Assembly: GCF_009223885.1 (NCBI RefSeq)
Contig: NZ_CP045144.1
Coordinates: forward strand, 3,088,001-3,152,000
Origin: Ancylobacter sp. TS-1
GTDB taxonomy: Bacteria; Pseudomonadota; Alphaproteobacteria; Rhizobiales; Xanthobacteraceae
DNA length: 64,000 bases
Reading direction: 5' to 3'
Below are positions 1 to 8,400 of the stretch, piece after piece. How positions within the stretch are numbered: position 1 is the stretch's first letter; every line of letters starts with the position of its first letter. A program made the translations under genes and the position numbers. Under the pieces are notes generated by a model that ran no database searches, was not told where the DNA came from, and worked only from the letters and a program-made list of their open reading frames with translations.

Positions 1-476
1 GGGCCGTTGTCGACGGTGAGCACGGCGCCGTGCACCGGGGCGACGCCGGCGACGCCGATCATCGGGCGCACCGGCAGCTTCACCTTGTCGCTCCAGTGCA
101 CCACGCCGTCGCCGATCGCGACGACGCGGGTCTGCATGCCGAATTCCTTCTGCCGCACCCAGTCGGGAAACATGCCGACGCCCGGCCACAGCGCGGTGAA
201 GCCGAGCGTGTCGACCTCCATCTCCACGATCTCCAGCACCAGCATGTCGCCCGCCCTGGCGCCCTTCACCTCGATGGGGCCGGTCGCCCCATTGACGAAG
301 GGGAAGGTGACGTCGGCTTGCGTGAGCTGCTGGCCGAGATGGCGGATGGTGCCGTCATTGGCGTTGATGGCGCATTCGACGACGAAGGTCTCGCCGGGCT
401 CGACGGCCGCGACGAAGGTGTCGTTTGCCGACAAAGCATATTTGATGTTGCCGGACTTGCTGACGCGCTGGGTCAT
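1..476 (-). CDS. Acetamidase/formamidase family protein, partial (C-terminus off the left edge)
   Basis: The first 158 residues of an FmdA/AmdA-family amidohydrolase, which cleaves formamide, acetamide or related short amides to ammonia and the acid. Recognisable features are the early segment HLGQQLTQADVTFPF, the stretch GPIEVKGARAGDMLVLEI (the family's G-x-I-x-V-x-G-A-x-x-G-D element) and VHGAVLTVDN near the break. The ATG at 476 lies 45 bases after the permease stop, in the same direction, so it is probably the last gene of the importer operon beginning at 3233. A second family member lies at 9852-10787; the two are paralogues of different subtypes, not copies. The substrate cannot be read from sequence. 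The catalytic centre cannot be judged because the gene is cut by the window edge. Confidence 0.85.
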   Translation of the reverse strand, partial: MTQRVSKSGNIKYALSANDTFVAAVEPGETFVVECAINANDGTIRHLGQQLTQADVTFPFVNGATGPIEVKGARAGDMLVLEIVEMEVDTLGFTALWPGVGMFPDWVRQKEFGMQTRVVAIGDGVVHWSDKVKLPVRPMIGVAGVAPVHGAVLTVDNG

Positions 477-521
477 GGTCACTCCATTGGGCACTGAAAC
501 GCGGAAAGGTCGGATGCGGCC

Positions 522-1376
522 TCAGCCCAGGCGGCGCCAGGGCATGAGCAGCTTTTCCACCTTGCCGACGATGAAGGTGAGGACGAGGGCGAGGGCGATG
601 GTCGCCACCAGCGCGGCGAAAACCTTGGGGATGATGTAGAGCGAGCCGGCCTTGAAGATCGCGTGGCCGAGCCCTTCGGACGAGGACATGAACTCGCCGA
701 CGATGGCGCCGATCAGCGCGAAGCCGACGGTGAGCTTCAGCCCGGCGAAGATGTCGGTCAGCGAGGCCGGCACGACGAGCTTGCGGAAGATCTGGAACTT
801 GGAGGCGCCCAGCGTGCGCATCAGGTTGATCTGGTCGCCGTCGACCCCGACCGCGCCCTTGTAGGAGGTCACCAGCGCCACGATGACCACGGAGAGCGTC
901 GACATGGCGATCTTCGAGGTCAGCCCGGTGCCGAACCAGATGATGATGATGGGAGCCAGCGCGATGATCGGGATCGAGCCCAGCGCGATCACGAAGGGCT
1001 CGATGACGCGCGAGACGAAGCGCGAATACCACAGCGACAGGCCGATCAGCGTGCCGATGACGTTGCCGACGAGGAAGCCGAGCAGCGTCTCGACACCGGT
1101 GACATAGGTGTCGCGCCACAGGCTGCCGTCCATCGCCATCGTCGCGAGGAAGCCGGCGATCGCCGAGGGCGAGCCGAACATGAAGGCCGCCTGCCGGTCG
1201 AAGGCGGTCATGTACTCCCAGAACGCCAGGAAGGCGGCGAGCAGGGCGATCTGCGTCAGGATGACGAGCGCGGTGGCGCGCCGGCGCGCGCGCCGATGGG
1301 CGGCGAGGCGCCGGGCGGCCCCGTCGTCGGCGCTGGCGCCGGGAATGAAGCCGCTGTGGCTGGCGGAACCGTCCAT
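522..1376 (-). CDS. ABC transporter permease, SsuC/TauC/NrtB type
   Basis: Inner-membrane permease (284 aa) of a nitrate/sulfonate/taurine-class importer. A short cytoplasmic N-terminus rich in Arg precedes about six hydrophobic segments. The cytoplasmic EAA-like loop that contacts the ATPase reads LGASKFQIFRKLVVPAS. The ATG at 1376 is chosen over longer in-frame starts because AGAGGAAG lies about 8 bases upstream and the longer forms would overlap the ATPase gene. It follows the ATPase by 10 bases and precedes the amidase-family gene. Substrate is not determined; the linked amidase suggests an amide or amide-like nitrogen compound rather than a sulfonate, which is inference from context. Confidence 0.9.
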   Translation of the reverse strand: MDGSASHSGFIPGASADDGAARRLAAHRRARRRATALVILTQIALLAAFLAFWEYMTAFDRQAAFMFGSPSAIAGFLATMAMDGSLWRDTYVTGVETLLGFLVGNVIGTLIGLSLWYSRFVSRVIEPFVIALGSIPIIALAPIIIIWFGTGLTSKIAMSTLSVVIVALVTSYKGAVGVDGDQINLMRTLGASKFQIFRKLVVPASLTDIFAGLKLTVGFALIGAIVGEFMSSSEGLGHAIFKAGSLYIIPKVFAALVATIALALVLTFIVGKVEKLLMPWRRLG

Positions 1377-1386
1377 GCCGCTTCCT

Positions 1387-2214
1387 CTATTGCCGCGTGA
1401 CATCGAGATCGGCCCAGATGCGCCGCACATAGTCGGTGAATCCGGGGCTCTCGCGCGCGGCGATCATGTCGGTGCGCTCGGTGCCGAGATCGATGGCGTA
1501 GACCGTCTTCACCCGCGTCGGCCGCTTGGAGAGCACGATCACGCGGTCGGCGATGGAGACCGCCTCCTCGATGTCGTGGGTGATCAGCAGCACCGAGCGG
1601 CGGCTTTCGCGCACGAGTTTCGCGGTGTCGCTCTCGATCAAGAGCTTGGTCTGGAAGTCGAGCGCGGCGAAGGGCTCGTCGAGCAGCAGCACGTCCGGGT
1701 CGTTGACGAGGGTGCGCGCGAGCGCCACGCGCTGGCGCATGCCGCCCGACAGCGTGGTCGGGTAGTGCTCGGCGAAGCCGTGCAGGCCGAGCTTGTCCAG
1801 CACGACATGGCTGCGCTCCTCGGCGTCGGAAAGCGACACGCCGCGTATCTCCAGCCCGAGCATCACGTTGCGCAGCGCCGTGCGCCAGGGCAGCAGCAGG
1901 TCCTTCTGCAGCATGTAGCCGACGCCGGAAGGCTGGCCGGCGATCGGCTTGCCGTGCCAGCGTATGCGGCCGGAATCGGCGGCGATCAGCCCGCACAGCG
2001 TGTTCAGCAGTGTGGTCTTGCCGCAGCCGGACGGCCCGACGATGGCGACGATCTCGCCTTCGTCGAGCGTCAGCGACAGGTCGCCGATGACGGGCACGAT
2101 GCGCCCGTCCGCGTCGTAGCTCTTGGCCACGTGCTCGACGATGAGGGGCGGCGTGCCGGCTGGCGCCGGTGTTGCCGCCCCTCCCGCGATGGCGGGGGTG
2201 TCCACCGCGTTCAC
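1387..2214 (-). CDS. ABC transporter ATPase, SsuB/TauB/NrtD type
   Basis: Cytoplasmic ATP-hydrolysing subunit (275 aa) of the importer. Walker A is GPSGCGKTT at about residues 60-68, followed by the ABC signature LSGGMRQRVALA, Walker B LLLDEPF and the switch histidine in LLITHDIEEA, all intact. The GTG start at 2214 overlaps the TGA stop of the binding-protein gene (GTGA), showing translational coupling; a longer ATG form would run 115 bases into that gene and lacks family similarity at its N-terminus. The Pro/Ala-rich first 20 residues are not part of the conserved fold. Confidence 0.92.
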   Translation of the reverse strand: MNAVDTPAIAGGAATPAPAGTPPLIVEHVAKSYDADGRIVPVIGDLSLTLDEGEIVAIVGPSGCGKTTLLNTLCGLIAADSGRIRWHGKPIAGQPSGVGYMLQKDLLLPWRTALRNVMLGLEIRGVSLSDAEERSHVVLDKLGLHGFAEHYPTTLSGGMRQRVALARTLVNDPDVLLLDEPFAALDFQTKLLIESDTAKLVRESRRSVLLITHDIEEAVSIADRVIVLSKRPTRVKTVYAIDLGTERTDMIAARESPGFTDYVRRIWADLDVTRQ

Positions 2215-3233
2215 CCGAGCTGCTTGATGGCCTTTTCGGCGAAGGAGTTGTCGATGATCTCGTCGAACTTCACCGTTCCCTTGGCGTTGCCGAGATAGAC
2301 CTGCATGTCCATCAGGTTGGCCCACTGGTCCGGCTTGGTGATCACCGACTGCGCCGGGATGAGGTATTTCAGCTCGGCGTCGATGGCCTTGTCGACGACT
2401 TCGCCCGGCAGGTCGGGGAATTCGAGCCGCGCGACCTTCTTGGCGAAGGCGGGATCGGCATAGGTCATGCGCGAGGCTTCCTCGAAGGAGGTCACCAGCG
2501 CCTGCACCATGGCCGGGTCCTTGGCGATGGTCGAGGGCAGCACCATGATGCCGGTGTTGCAGAAGGGGCCGATATAGTTCGAGAAGTCGAACACGACCTT
2601 GGAGCCCTGCGCCTCGGCGGCGGCGACGCTCGGCTGGTAGGCGACCGCCATGTCGGCCTGGCCGGCGAGCATGGCGCCGATCTCGGTGCCCGGGTTGACC
2701 GGCACGATGGTGACGTCGGTGCCGAGCTTCATCCCGGCCTTCTCCACCATGCGCTTGGTGACGGAATAGTTGGTGTTCGGCTCGGGGGAGGTGACGACCT
2801 TCTTGCCCTTGAGCGCCATCGGGTCGGTGAAGGGCTCCATGGTCTTCGACACGCCGAAATAATGGGCGCGCTGCACCACGGTGCCGACCACCACGCCGGG
2901 GCCGCCATTCTCGCGGGAGATCTGCGCCATGGTGGCGTCGCCGATGGCGAAGTCGGCCGAGCCGCCGAGCACGGCGGCGAAGGTCTGGGTGTCGCCGCCG
3001 GCGGCGGAGACCTTCATGTCGAGGCCGTTCTTCTCGAAGATGCCGGCATGCATGCCGACATAGAGGTTGATGTAGCCGAGATTGTGCACGGCCTCGCTGA
3101 AGTTGACCGTCTTCAGGGCGGCGGCGCTGGCGCGCCCGCCGATATAGGGCGCGGCGATCAGGCCGCCGGCCACCAGTGCGGACGTCTTCAGGAAGCCGCG
3201 ACGATCAAAACCTCTGCGCACGTAATTGGACAT
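2211..3233 (-). CDS. ABC transporter substrate-binding protein, NMT1/SsuA-like, Tat-exported
   Basis: Periplasmic binding protein (340 aa) that delivers the substrate to the permease at 522-1376. The N-terminus carries a twin-arginine signal (DRRGFLKTSALVAGG) and a likely cleavage region near ASA-A at about residues 36-39. The mature part has the NMT1/THI5 pattern: GYINLYVGMHAGIFEKNGLD, then a GGSADFAIGD segment and GTEIGAMLAGQADMAVAY. It is the first gene of the four-gene minus-strand operon. The 278 bases upstream, to the OrfA-like gene, hold no further gene; I could not identify a convincing promoter or sigma-54 site there. Ligand unknown; the operon's amidase-family gene points to an amide or related compound. 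Confidence 0.9.
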   Translation of the reverse strand: MSNYVRRGFDRRGFLKTSALVAGGLIAAPYIGGRASAAALKTVNFSEAVHNLGYINLYVGMHAGIFEKNGLDMKVSAAGGDTQTFAAVLGGSADFAIGDATMAQISRENGGPGVVVGTVVQRAHYFGVSKTMEPFTDPMALKGKKVVTSPEPNTNYSVTKRMVEKAGMKLGTDVTIVPVNPGTEIGAMLAGQADMAVAYQPSVAAAEAQGSKVVFDFSNYIGPFCNTGIMVLPSTIAKDPAMVQALVTSFEEASRMTYADPAFAKKVARLEFPDLPGEVVDKAIDAELKYLIPAQSVITKPDQWANLMDMQVYLGNAKGTVKFDEIIDNSFAEKAIKQLG

Positions 3234-3511
3234 GGATCACTCTCCGCTTTCCCGAATTCTGGCGTGTCGCCTTGGAAAGTCAGGAAATGACCGCAGGGTC
3301 GGTCGCACAAGAAGAAATAGAGCGCAGTAGAATGCCGTCACGGACGGCAGATGCGGACCTCACCGCCTTAATGACAGCTTTGACATTTGCGCTGCACGAT
3401 TTGCGGCCCGCCGCCTGCGCAGCCGGACGGCACGCCGATTATTCAGTTCGCGCACGGCGGCGCATTATGGCGCATGTGCCATTTACGCCGCTCAACAAAC
3501 GCGCAAGGCCG

Positions 3512-3883
3512 TCATCGGCTGACGCGAACGGAGGCGAAGCGCCCGACCATGGAGCCGCCGCAGCGGTCCGCCGCCAGCACCGAGGCGCGCTGCGGCTGCA
3601 GGTGGGTGGAGCCGCGCGCCAGATGCGGCTGCTCGCCCGGCAGCGGATGGTGCAGGCGCTGCGACAGGTTGCTGACCAGCGCGCGAAGCCGGCGGTTTTC
3701 CGCCTCCAGCTCCTTCATCTGCATCACGGCCGGCTGGCTCAGCCCCCCGAAGCGGCGGCGCCAGCGGTAGAAGGTGCGCAGCGAGACCTGCGCGGTGCGG
3801 CAGATCTCATCCACCGGCACGCCCGAATCGGCTTCCTGGATGAGGTGGAAAATCTCGCTCTCGGTGAACTGCGAACGTCGCAT
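3512..3883 (-). CDS. IS3-family OrfA-like helix-turn-helix protein, solitary
   Basis: A 123-residue protein whose first 65 residues match transposase OrfA of IS3/IS911-type elements (HTH_Tnp_1 fold): RSQFTESEIFHLIQEADSG, then the turn-helix ICRTAQVSLRTFYRWRRRFGG, then a leucine-rich coil MKELEAENRRLRALVSNL. The remainder does not resemble OrfA. No OrfB integrase frame follows, and I saw no terminal inverted repeats or target duplications. The start at 3883 is the ATG of the conserved MRRSQF segment; longer frames upstream are low-complexity. It lies between two amide-related operons, so it is either an insertion remnant or a transposase DNA-binding domain kept as a regulator. Confidence 0.65.
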   Translation of the reverse strand: MRRSQFTESEIFHLIQEADSGVPVDEICRTAQVSLRTFYRWRRRFGGLSQPAVMQMKELEAENRRLRALVSNLSQRLHHPLPGEQPHLARGSTHLQPQRASVLAADRCGGSMVGRFASVRVSR

Positions 3884-4355
3884 CGGATCGTCCTCGCTGT
3901 CGTTGACGGGTCGGAAGACGGTCGACTCTCCTCCTGCCGCCTGTCGGGGCCCGGGACGGCTAGGTCCCATGCCCGACACGCTCTTCGTCGCCCCTGCGCC
4001 GCCGGGATGGAGCGGCGGCCGTCAGCCGCCCATCGGATAAGCATGCGCTTAATATGGGCATACTATAGACGATCGATCCGCGAGGTGAACGACTTTATTG
4101 CGCCGCAGCGCGAACGGGCGAACGGGCGGTGCGGTGGCTGGCGCGGCCCTTGGCGCGGTGGCGGGCTGCCGCGCCGTGGCGGACCGCGCGCCGCCGGCCG
4201 CAACCGTGGCGACAAGTGGCAATACTGCCAGAAACCTTGCCGGGGGCCTCCGTATGACGCGCCATTGGGCAGGGCTGAACATTATATGAAGTTGCGCCGG
4301 CGCCGTGGCTCAACAGAATTCGCCTCATCTTCCGAACCCCCCTGAGGTGTCGTCC
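3884..4355. other. Gene-free region upstream of urtA
   Basis: No convincing gene was found in these 472 bases; the open frames here are GC-skewed shadows without recognisable protein features. It must hold the promoters of the urt/fmd operon (rightward) and of the OrfA-like gene (leftward). Visible elements are a short AT-richer patch around 4050-4075 (TATGGGCATACTATAGA), which could contain a -10-like hexamer, and a perfect TGGCA-N4-TGCCA dyad at 4217-4230. I did not find a clear sigma-54 -24/-12 element, although nitrogen control would be expected for this operon. Confidence 0.5.
4217..4230. promoter_or_regulatory. Perfect dyad TGGCA-N4-TGCCA upstream of urtA
   Basis: TGGCAATACTGCCA is a perfect 5+5 inverted repeat, 126 bases before the urtA start. 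Such a dyad is the size of a dimeric regulator half-site pair. The regulator is unknown; the OrfA-like HTH protein next door or a nitrogen regulator are only possibilities. A chance dyad cannot be excluded. Confidence 0.35.
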
Positions 4356-5609
4356 ATGGTCAAGTTCACGCGGCGTTCCTTTCTGCAGGCGGGCGGCGTT
4401 GCCGCTGCCGGGCTTGCCTCCCCCCTCGCCATGCCGGCCTATCTGCGCAGCGCGCAGGCGCAGTCCGGCCCGGTGAAGCTGGGCTGCCTCTTCTCCTCCT
4501 CCGGCACGATGGCCAATCTCGAAGGCCGGCTGAACTATGTGGTGAAGATGGCGGCGGACGAGATCAACGCGAAGGGCGGCGTCAATGGCCGCACCATCGA
4601 CGTGCTGGTCTCCGACCCCGCCTCCGACTGGCCGCTCTACGCACAGTCCGCCAAGCAGATGCTGCAGCAGGAGAAGGTTTCCGCGCTGTTCGGCTGCTGG
4701 ACCTCGGTGTCGCGCAAGACCGTGCTGCCGGTGGTCGAGCAGGAGAACGGGCTGCTGTACTACCCGCTGCATTTCGAGGGCGACGAGAACTCCAAGAACG
4801 TCGTCTATGTGAACTCGCCCCCCGCCAGCTCGGTGCTGCCGGCCGTCGACTATCTGATGGGCGAGGAAGGCGTCTCCGCCAAGCGCTTCTTCATGCTCGG
4901 CTCGGACTATGTGTGGCCGCGCACCATCAACAAGCAGCTCAAGGGCTACTTCAAGTCCAAGGGCATTCCGGAGACCGCCTGGAAGGAGGAATACGTCCCC
5001 TTCGGCTTCTCCAACTTCCAGACGCTGGTCAACCAGATCCGCGCCTTCGCGGACCAGGGCGGCGGCCAGCCGGTGGTCATCCTCACCGTGGTCGGCAACT
5101 CGATCCCGGATTTCATGCGCGAATTCGCCAACCAGGGCATCCTCGCCACCGACATTCCGGTGCTCGGCCTCGACATGGTGGAGGCCGACCTCGAGGGCCT
5201 CGACACCGCCAAGCTGGTCGGCCACCTCAACTGCTGGGCCTATCTGCAGAACGCCAAGGGCCCGGCCAACGAGACCTTCCTGAAGAACTGGGCCGCCTAT
5301 GTGAAGGCGAAGAACGTGCCCTTCAGCGGCACGGTCTCCATCGACCCGATGGTCTCGGCCTATGACTCCGTGCATCTGTGGGCGATGGCGGCGGCGAAGG
5401 CCGGCTCCTTCGACGTGCCGGAAGTCTCCAAGGCCTTTGCCGGCCTCACCTTCGACTGCCCGTCGGGCTACAAGATCTCGATGACCGGCGAAAACAACTA
5501 CGTCGCCCGTGGCGTGTTCATCGGCTCGGTCAACGACAAGCAGGGCTTCGACATTCTCTGGCAGTCCAAGGATACGCCCAAGCCCGTGCCCTTCAGCCCC
5601 TATGGCTGA
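4356..5609 (+). CDS. urtA: Urea/short-chain amide ABC transporter substrate-binding protein UrtA/FmdD
   Basis: Periplasmic binding protein (417 aa) of the branched-chain-amino-acid-like superfamily, urea/amide subtype. Signature features are GCLFSSSGTMANLEGRL after the signal peptide, ALFGCWTSVSRKTVLPVVEQ, and the YYPLHFEG segment, all typical of UrtA and FmdD. A Tat signal RRSFLQAGG begins at residue 6. ATG 4356 has GAGGT about 9 bases upstream and gives the expected signal position; an upstream ATG at 4305 adds 17 unrelated residues. It opens the urtABCDE-fmdA operon. With a formamidase gene at the end of the operon rather than urease, the preferred ligand may be formamide or acetamide as in Methylophilus FmdDEF, with urea possible. 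Confidence 0.93.
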   Translation: MVKFTRRSFLQAGGVAAAGLASPLAMPAYLRSAQAQSGPVKLGCLFSSSGTMANLEGRLNYVVKMAADEINAKGGVNGRTIDVLVSDPASDWPLYAQSAKQMLQQEKVSALFGCWTSVSRKTVLPVVEQENGLLYYPLHFEGDENSKNVVYVNSPPASSVLPAVDYLMGEEGVSAKRFFMLGSDYVWPRTINKQLKGYFKSKGIPETAWKEEYVPFGFSNFQTLVNQIRAFADQGGGQPVVILTVVGNSIPDFMREFANQGILATDIPVLGLDMVEADLEGLDTAKLVGHLNCWAYLQNAKGPANETFLKNWAAYVKAKNVPFSGTVSIDPMVSAYDSVHLWAMAAAKAGSFDVPEVSKAFAGLTFDCPSGYKISMTGENNYVARGVFIGSVNDKQGFDILWQSKDTPKPVPFSPYG

Positions 5610-5683
5610 GCGCGGCGAACGCCTTTCCTGATCTCTCAAGGGACGGCCGTTCCCCGACGGGAGCGGCCGTCTTGAGTTCCCGA

Positions 5684-7306
5684 ATGACGCATAAAGTCTC
5701 GTCGCTCCTCATTCTCGGCCTGCTGGCCGGTGCGCTGCTGGCGCCGGCGTCGCCCGCTCGCGCGGACGCGCTCGACCGCGCCGGTCTCGTGCAGGAGCTG
5801 TGCGGCGATGCCGGCGCGATGGGACGGGCCGGCGCCGTGCTGGTGGCGACCGCCGCCTCCGGCAGCGCGGAGGACCGCGCCTTCGCCGCGCCGCTCGCCC
5901 GCGCCGTCATCGACCGCAAGCTCGGCTGCGACGATGCCGGCGCCGTGCTCGACGAAAGCGGCCTCGATGCGGTGACCCGCTCGCCCCGTGCGGCGGCCGG
6001 CACCCCCCGCTCGCCGCTGCTCAGCCTCAAGAACCGCCCGGTCTTCGAACTGGCCGATGCCGCCTTCGCCCTGCGCGGCGCGCCGGACGTCGCCAAGCGC
6101 GCGGCGGCGCTGAAGACGCTGGAGCGCCGCCCGGCGCAGATTCCCGAAGGACTGCTCGACGCCGCCGCCGCAGTGGAAAGCGATGCCGGGCTGAAGGAGC
6201 AGATCGACACTCTCGCCCAGACCGCGGCGCTCAACGCCTCCGATCCCGCCGCGCGCATCCGCGCCATCGGCCGGGTGGCGGAAAACCCCAGCCGGCGCGC
6301 GCTGACCCGCATCGCGGCGCTGACGGCCGATCCGGCCTATGCGGCGAACCCGGAATTCCGCGCGGCGGTGGACGACGCCACACGCCGCATCGAGCGCGGC
6401 ATCGCCCTCGGCGACACGCTGGCCACGCTCTATAACGGGCTGAGCTTCGCCTCGATCCTGTTCATGGCGGCCATCGGCCTCGCCATCATCTTCGGGCTGA
6501 TGGGTGTCATCAATCTCGCCCAGGGCGAGCTGATCATGATCGGCGCCTATGTCACATGGCTGGTGCAGCAGGGGCTGCGCGTCGTGGCGCCCTCGCTGCT
6601 CGACTGGTATCTGGTGCTCGCCATCCCCGTCGCCTTCTTTGTGACCGCCGCCATCGGCATCGCGCTGGAGGCGCTGCTGCTGCGCCATCTCTACAAGCGC
6701 CCGCTGATGAGCCTGCTCGCCACCTGGGCGGTGAGCCTGTTCCTCGTCAACATCGTGCGCGTGGTGTTCGGCACCCAGAACATGCAGTTCGAGACGCCGT
6801 TCTACGTGTCGGGCGGCGTGCCGGTCATCGGCGACTTCATCTTCACCTGGAACCGGATGTTCGCCATCGCCTTCGCGGTGGTGACGCTGGCGCTGACCTG
6901 GGCCGTGGTGCGCAAGACGCCTCTGGGGCTCAACATCCGCGCGGTGACGCAGAACCGCGACATGGCCGCCTGCATCGGCATTCCGACGCGGCGCGTCGAC
7001 ATGATGGCCTTCGGCCTCGGCTCGGGCCTTGCGGGCCTTGCGGGGCTGGCGCTCTCGCCGATCTACAGCGTGAACCCGCAAATGGGGCAGAACTTCATCA
7101 TCGACAGCTTCATGGTGGTGGTGCTCGGCGGCGTCGGCACCATCGCCGGCACGGTGGTGGCGGCACTCGGCATCGGCCAGATCAACGTGCTGATCGAGCC
7201 GCTCTGGGGCGCGGTGGCGGCGAAGGTGATCGTGCTCCTGATGATCATCGCCTTCCTGCAATGGCGGCCCGAGGGCCTGTTCGCCGTGAAGGGGCGCCGC
7301 AAATGA
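5684..7306 (+). CDS. urtB: Urea/amide ABC transporter permease UrtB/FmdE
   Basis: First inner-membrane permease (540 aa) of the importer. It has a signal-like N-terminus (LLILGLLAGALLAPASPARA), then about 230 residues of helical Ala-rich extracytoplasmic domain characteristic of UrtB and absent from LivH, then the LivH-type membrane domain starting near TLYNGLSFASILFMAAIGLA. A GLGSGLAGLAGLALSPIYSV segment and the C-terminal WRPEGLF motif are typical. ATG 5684 is 74 bases after urtA; a TTG four codons upstream is an alternative. Its stop overlaps the urtC start (ATGA). Confidence 0.92.
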   Translation: MTHKVSSLLILGLLAGALLAPASPARADALDRAGLVQELCGDAGAMGRAGAVLVATAASGSAEDRAFAAPLARAVIDRKLGCDDAGAVLDESGLDAVTRSPRAAAGTPRSPLLSLKNRPVFELADAAFALRGAPDVAKRAAALKTLERRPAQIPEGLLDAAAAVESDAGLKEQIDTLAQTAALNASDPAARIRAIGRVAENPSRRALTRIAALTADPAYAANPEFRAAVDDATRRIERGIALGDTLATLYNGLSFASILFMAAIGLAIIFGLMGVINLAQGELIMIGAYVTWLVQQGLRVVAPSLLDWYLVLAIPVAFFVTAAIGIALEALLLRHLYKRPLMSLLATWAVSLFLVNIVRVVFGTQNMQFETPFYVSGGVPVIGDFIFTWNRMFAIAFAVVTLALTWAVVRKTPLGLNIRAVTQNRDMAACIGIPTRRVDMMAFGLGSGLAGLAGLALSPIYSVNPQMGQNFIIDSFMVVVLGGVGTIAGTVVAALGIGQINVLIEPLWGAVAAKVIVLLMIIAFLQWRPEGLFAVKGRRK

Positions 7307-8400
7307 GCCGCATCGCTCCCACCAGCCCCATCGTCCTCCTCATCGGCCTCATCGTCCTTGTCGCGCTCGCCATGGCGGGGCTGGCGGGAACCGAGTTCGC
7401 GCTGTCGCGCTACCTCGCCAACGCTATTGGCCAGCTTGCCGCCTTCGCCGTGCTCGCCATCTCGCTGGACCTGATCTGGGGCTATCTCGGCATCCTCTCG
7501 CTCGGTCACGGACTGTTCTTCGCGCTGGGCGGCTATGTCATGGCGATGTATCTGCTCAAGCATTCCTTCGTGGTGACGGGCACGGTGCCGGACTTCCTCC
7601 AGTTCATGGGCTGGAAGGATTTTCCCTTCTACTGGGCGGGCTTCGACTTCTTCCCCTATGCCCTCGCCGTGGCCGTCGTGGTTACGCTGCTGGTGTCCGG
7701 CATCTTCGGCTACGTGTCGTTCCGCTCGCGGGTGGGCGGGGTCTATTTCGCCATCATCACCCAGGCGCTGGTCTACGTCGCCATGCTGCTGATGTTCCGC
7801 AACGACACCGGCTTCGGCGGCAATAACGGCATGACCGGCTTTTCCGTTCTGTTCGGCTGGCCGATGGGCACCAGCGGCATGATCACCGCGCTGGCGGTGG
7901 CCTCGCTGGCGGTCCTCGCCCTCGTGCTGGTGCTGTGCCGCTGGCTGGTCGGCAGCCGCTTCGGCGCGCTGATGCTGGCCACCCGCGACGACGAAACCCG
8001 TTTGCGGACATTGGGTTACGAGACACTGCGGCTCAAGCTCATCGTCTGGTGCCTCTCCGCGCTGATCGCCATGGTGGCGGGCATGCTCTACGTGCCGCAG
8101 GTCGGCATCATCAACCCGCGCGTGCTCTCGCCCGAATTGTCGCTGGAGATCGCGGTCTGGGTCGCCATTGGCGGGCGCGGCCATCTGGTCGGCGCGGTGG
8201 TCGGCGCGCTGCTGGTCAACGCGGTGAAGTTCTGGCTGTCCTCGGCGGCGCCGGACATCTGGCCGTTCATCCTCTCCGGGCTGATCGTGCTCGTCGTGCT
8301 GGTGTTCCCCAACGGCTTGATGGACCTTGCGAAATTCAAGCTGGTGCGTCCCATGGGCCCCAAGCGCATGGCGGAAGAGATGGGGGAGGCGCGCCCGTGA
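7303..8400 (+). CDS. urtC: Urea/amide ABC transporter permease UrtC/FmdF
   Basis: Second permease (365 aa), LivM-like. The family segment DLIWGYLGILSLGHGLFFALGGY is followed by FRSRVGGVYFAIITQALVY, NGMTGF and WVAIGGRGHLVGAVVGA, matching UrtC. About nine to ten hydrophobic segments are visible. ATG 7303 overlaps the urtB stop by four bases and the gene's stop overlaps the GTG start of urtD, so urtBCD are tightly coupled. It pairs with UrtB to form the channel. Confidence 0.93.
   Translation: MSRIAPTSPIVLLIGLIVLVALAMAGLAGTEFALSRYLANAIGQLAAFAVLAISLDLIWGYLGILSLGHGLFFALGGYVMAMYLLKHSFVVTGTVPDFLQFMGWKDFPFYWAGFDFFPYALAVAVVVTLLVSGIFGYVSFRSRVGGVYFAIITQALVYVAMLLMFRNDTGFGGNNGMTGFSVLFGWPMGTSGMITALAVASLAVLALVLVLCRWLVGSRFGALMLATRDDETRLRTLGYETLRLKLIVWCLSALIAMVAGMLYVPQVGIINPRVLSPELSLEIAVWVAIGGRGHLVGAVVGALLVNAVKFWLSSAAPDIWPFILSGLIVLVVLVFPNGLMDLAKFKLVRPMGPKRMAEEMGEARP

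Noticed and set aside
3176..4345. A plus-strand frame spanning the OrfA-like gene and urtA upstream region
   Set aside because: Arg/Ala-rich shadow with no conserved segment; the minus-strand HTH gene explains the region.
3884..4355. Sigma-54 promoter for the urtABCDE operon
   Set aside because: No TGGCAC-N5-TTGC-like pair with correct spacing was found on the plus strand.
5684..7306. The long extracytoplasmic N-terminus of UrtB as a separate fused gene
   Set aside because: An extra helical N-terminal domain of this length is normal for UrtB relative to LivH.
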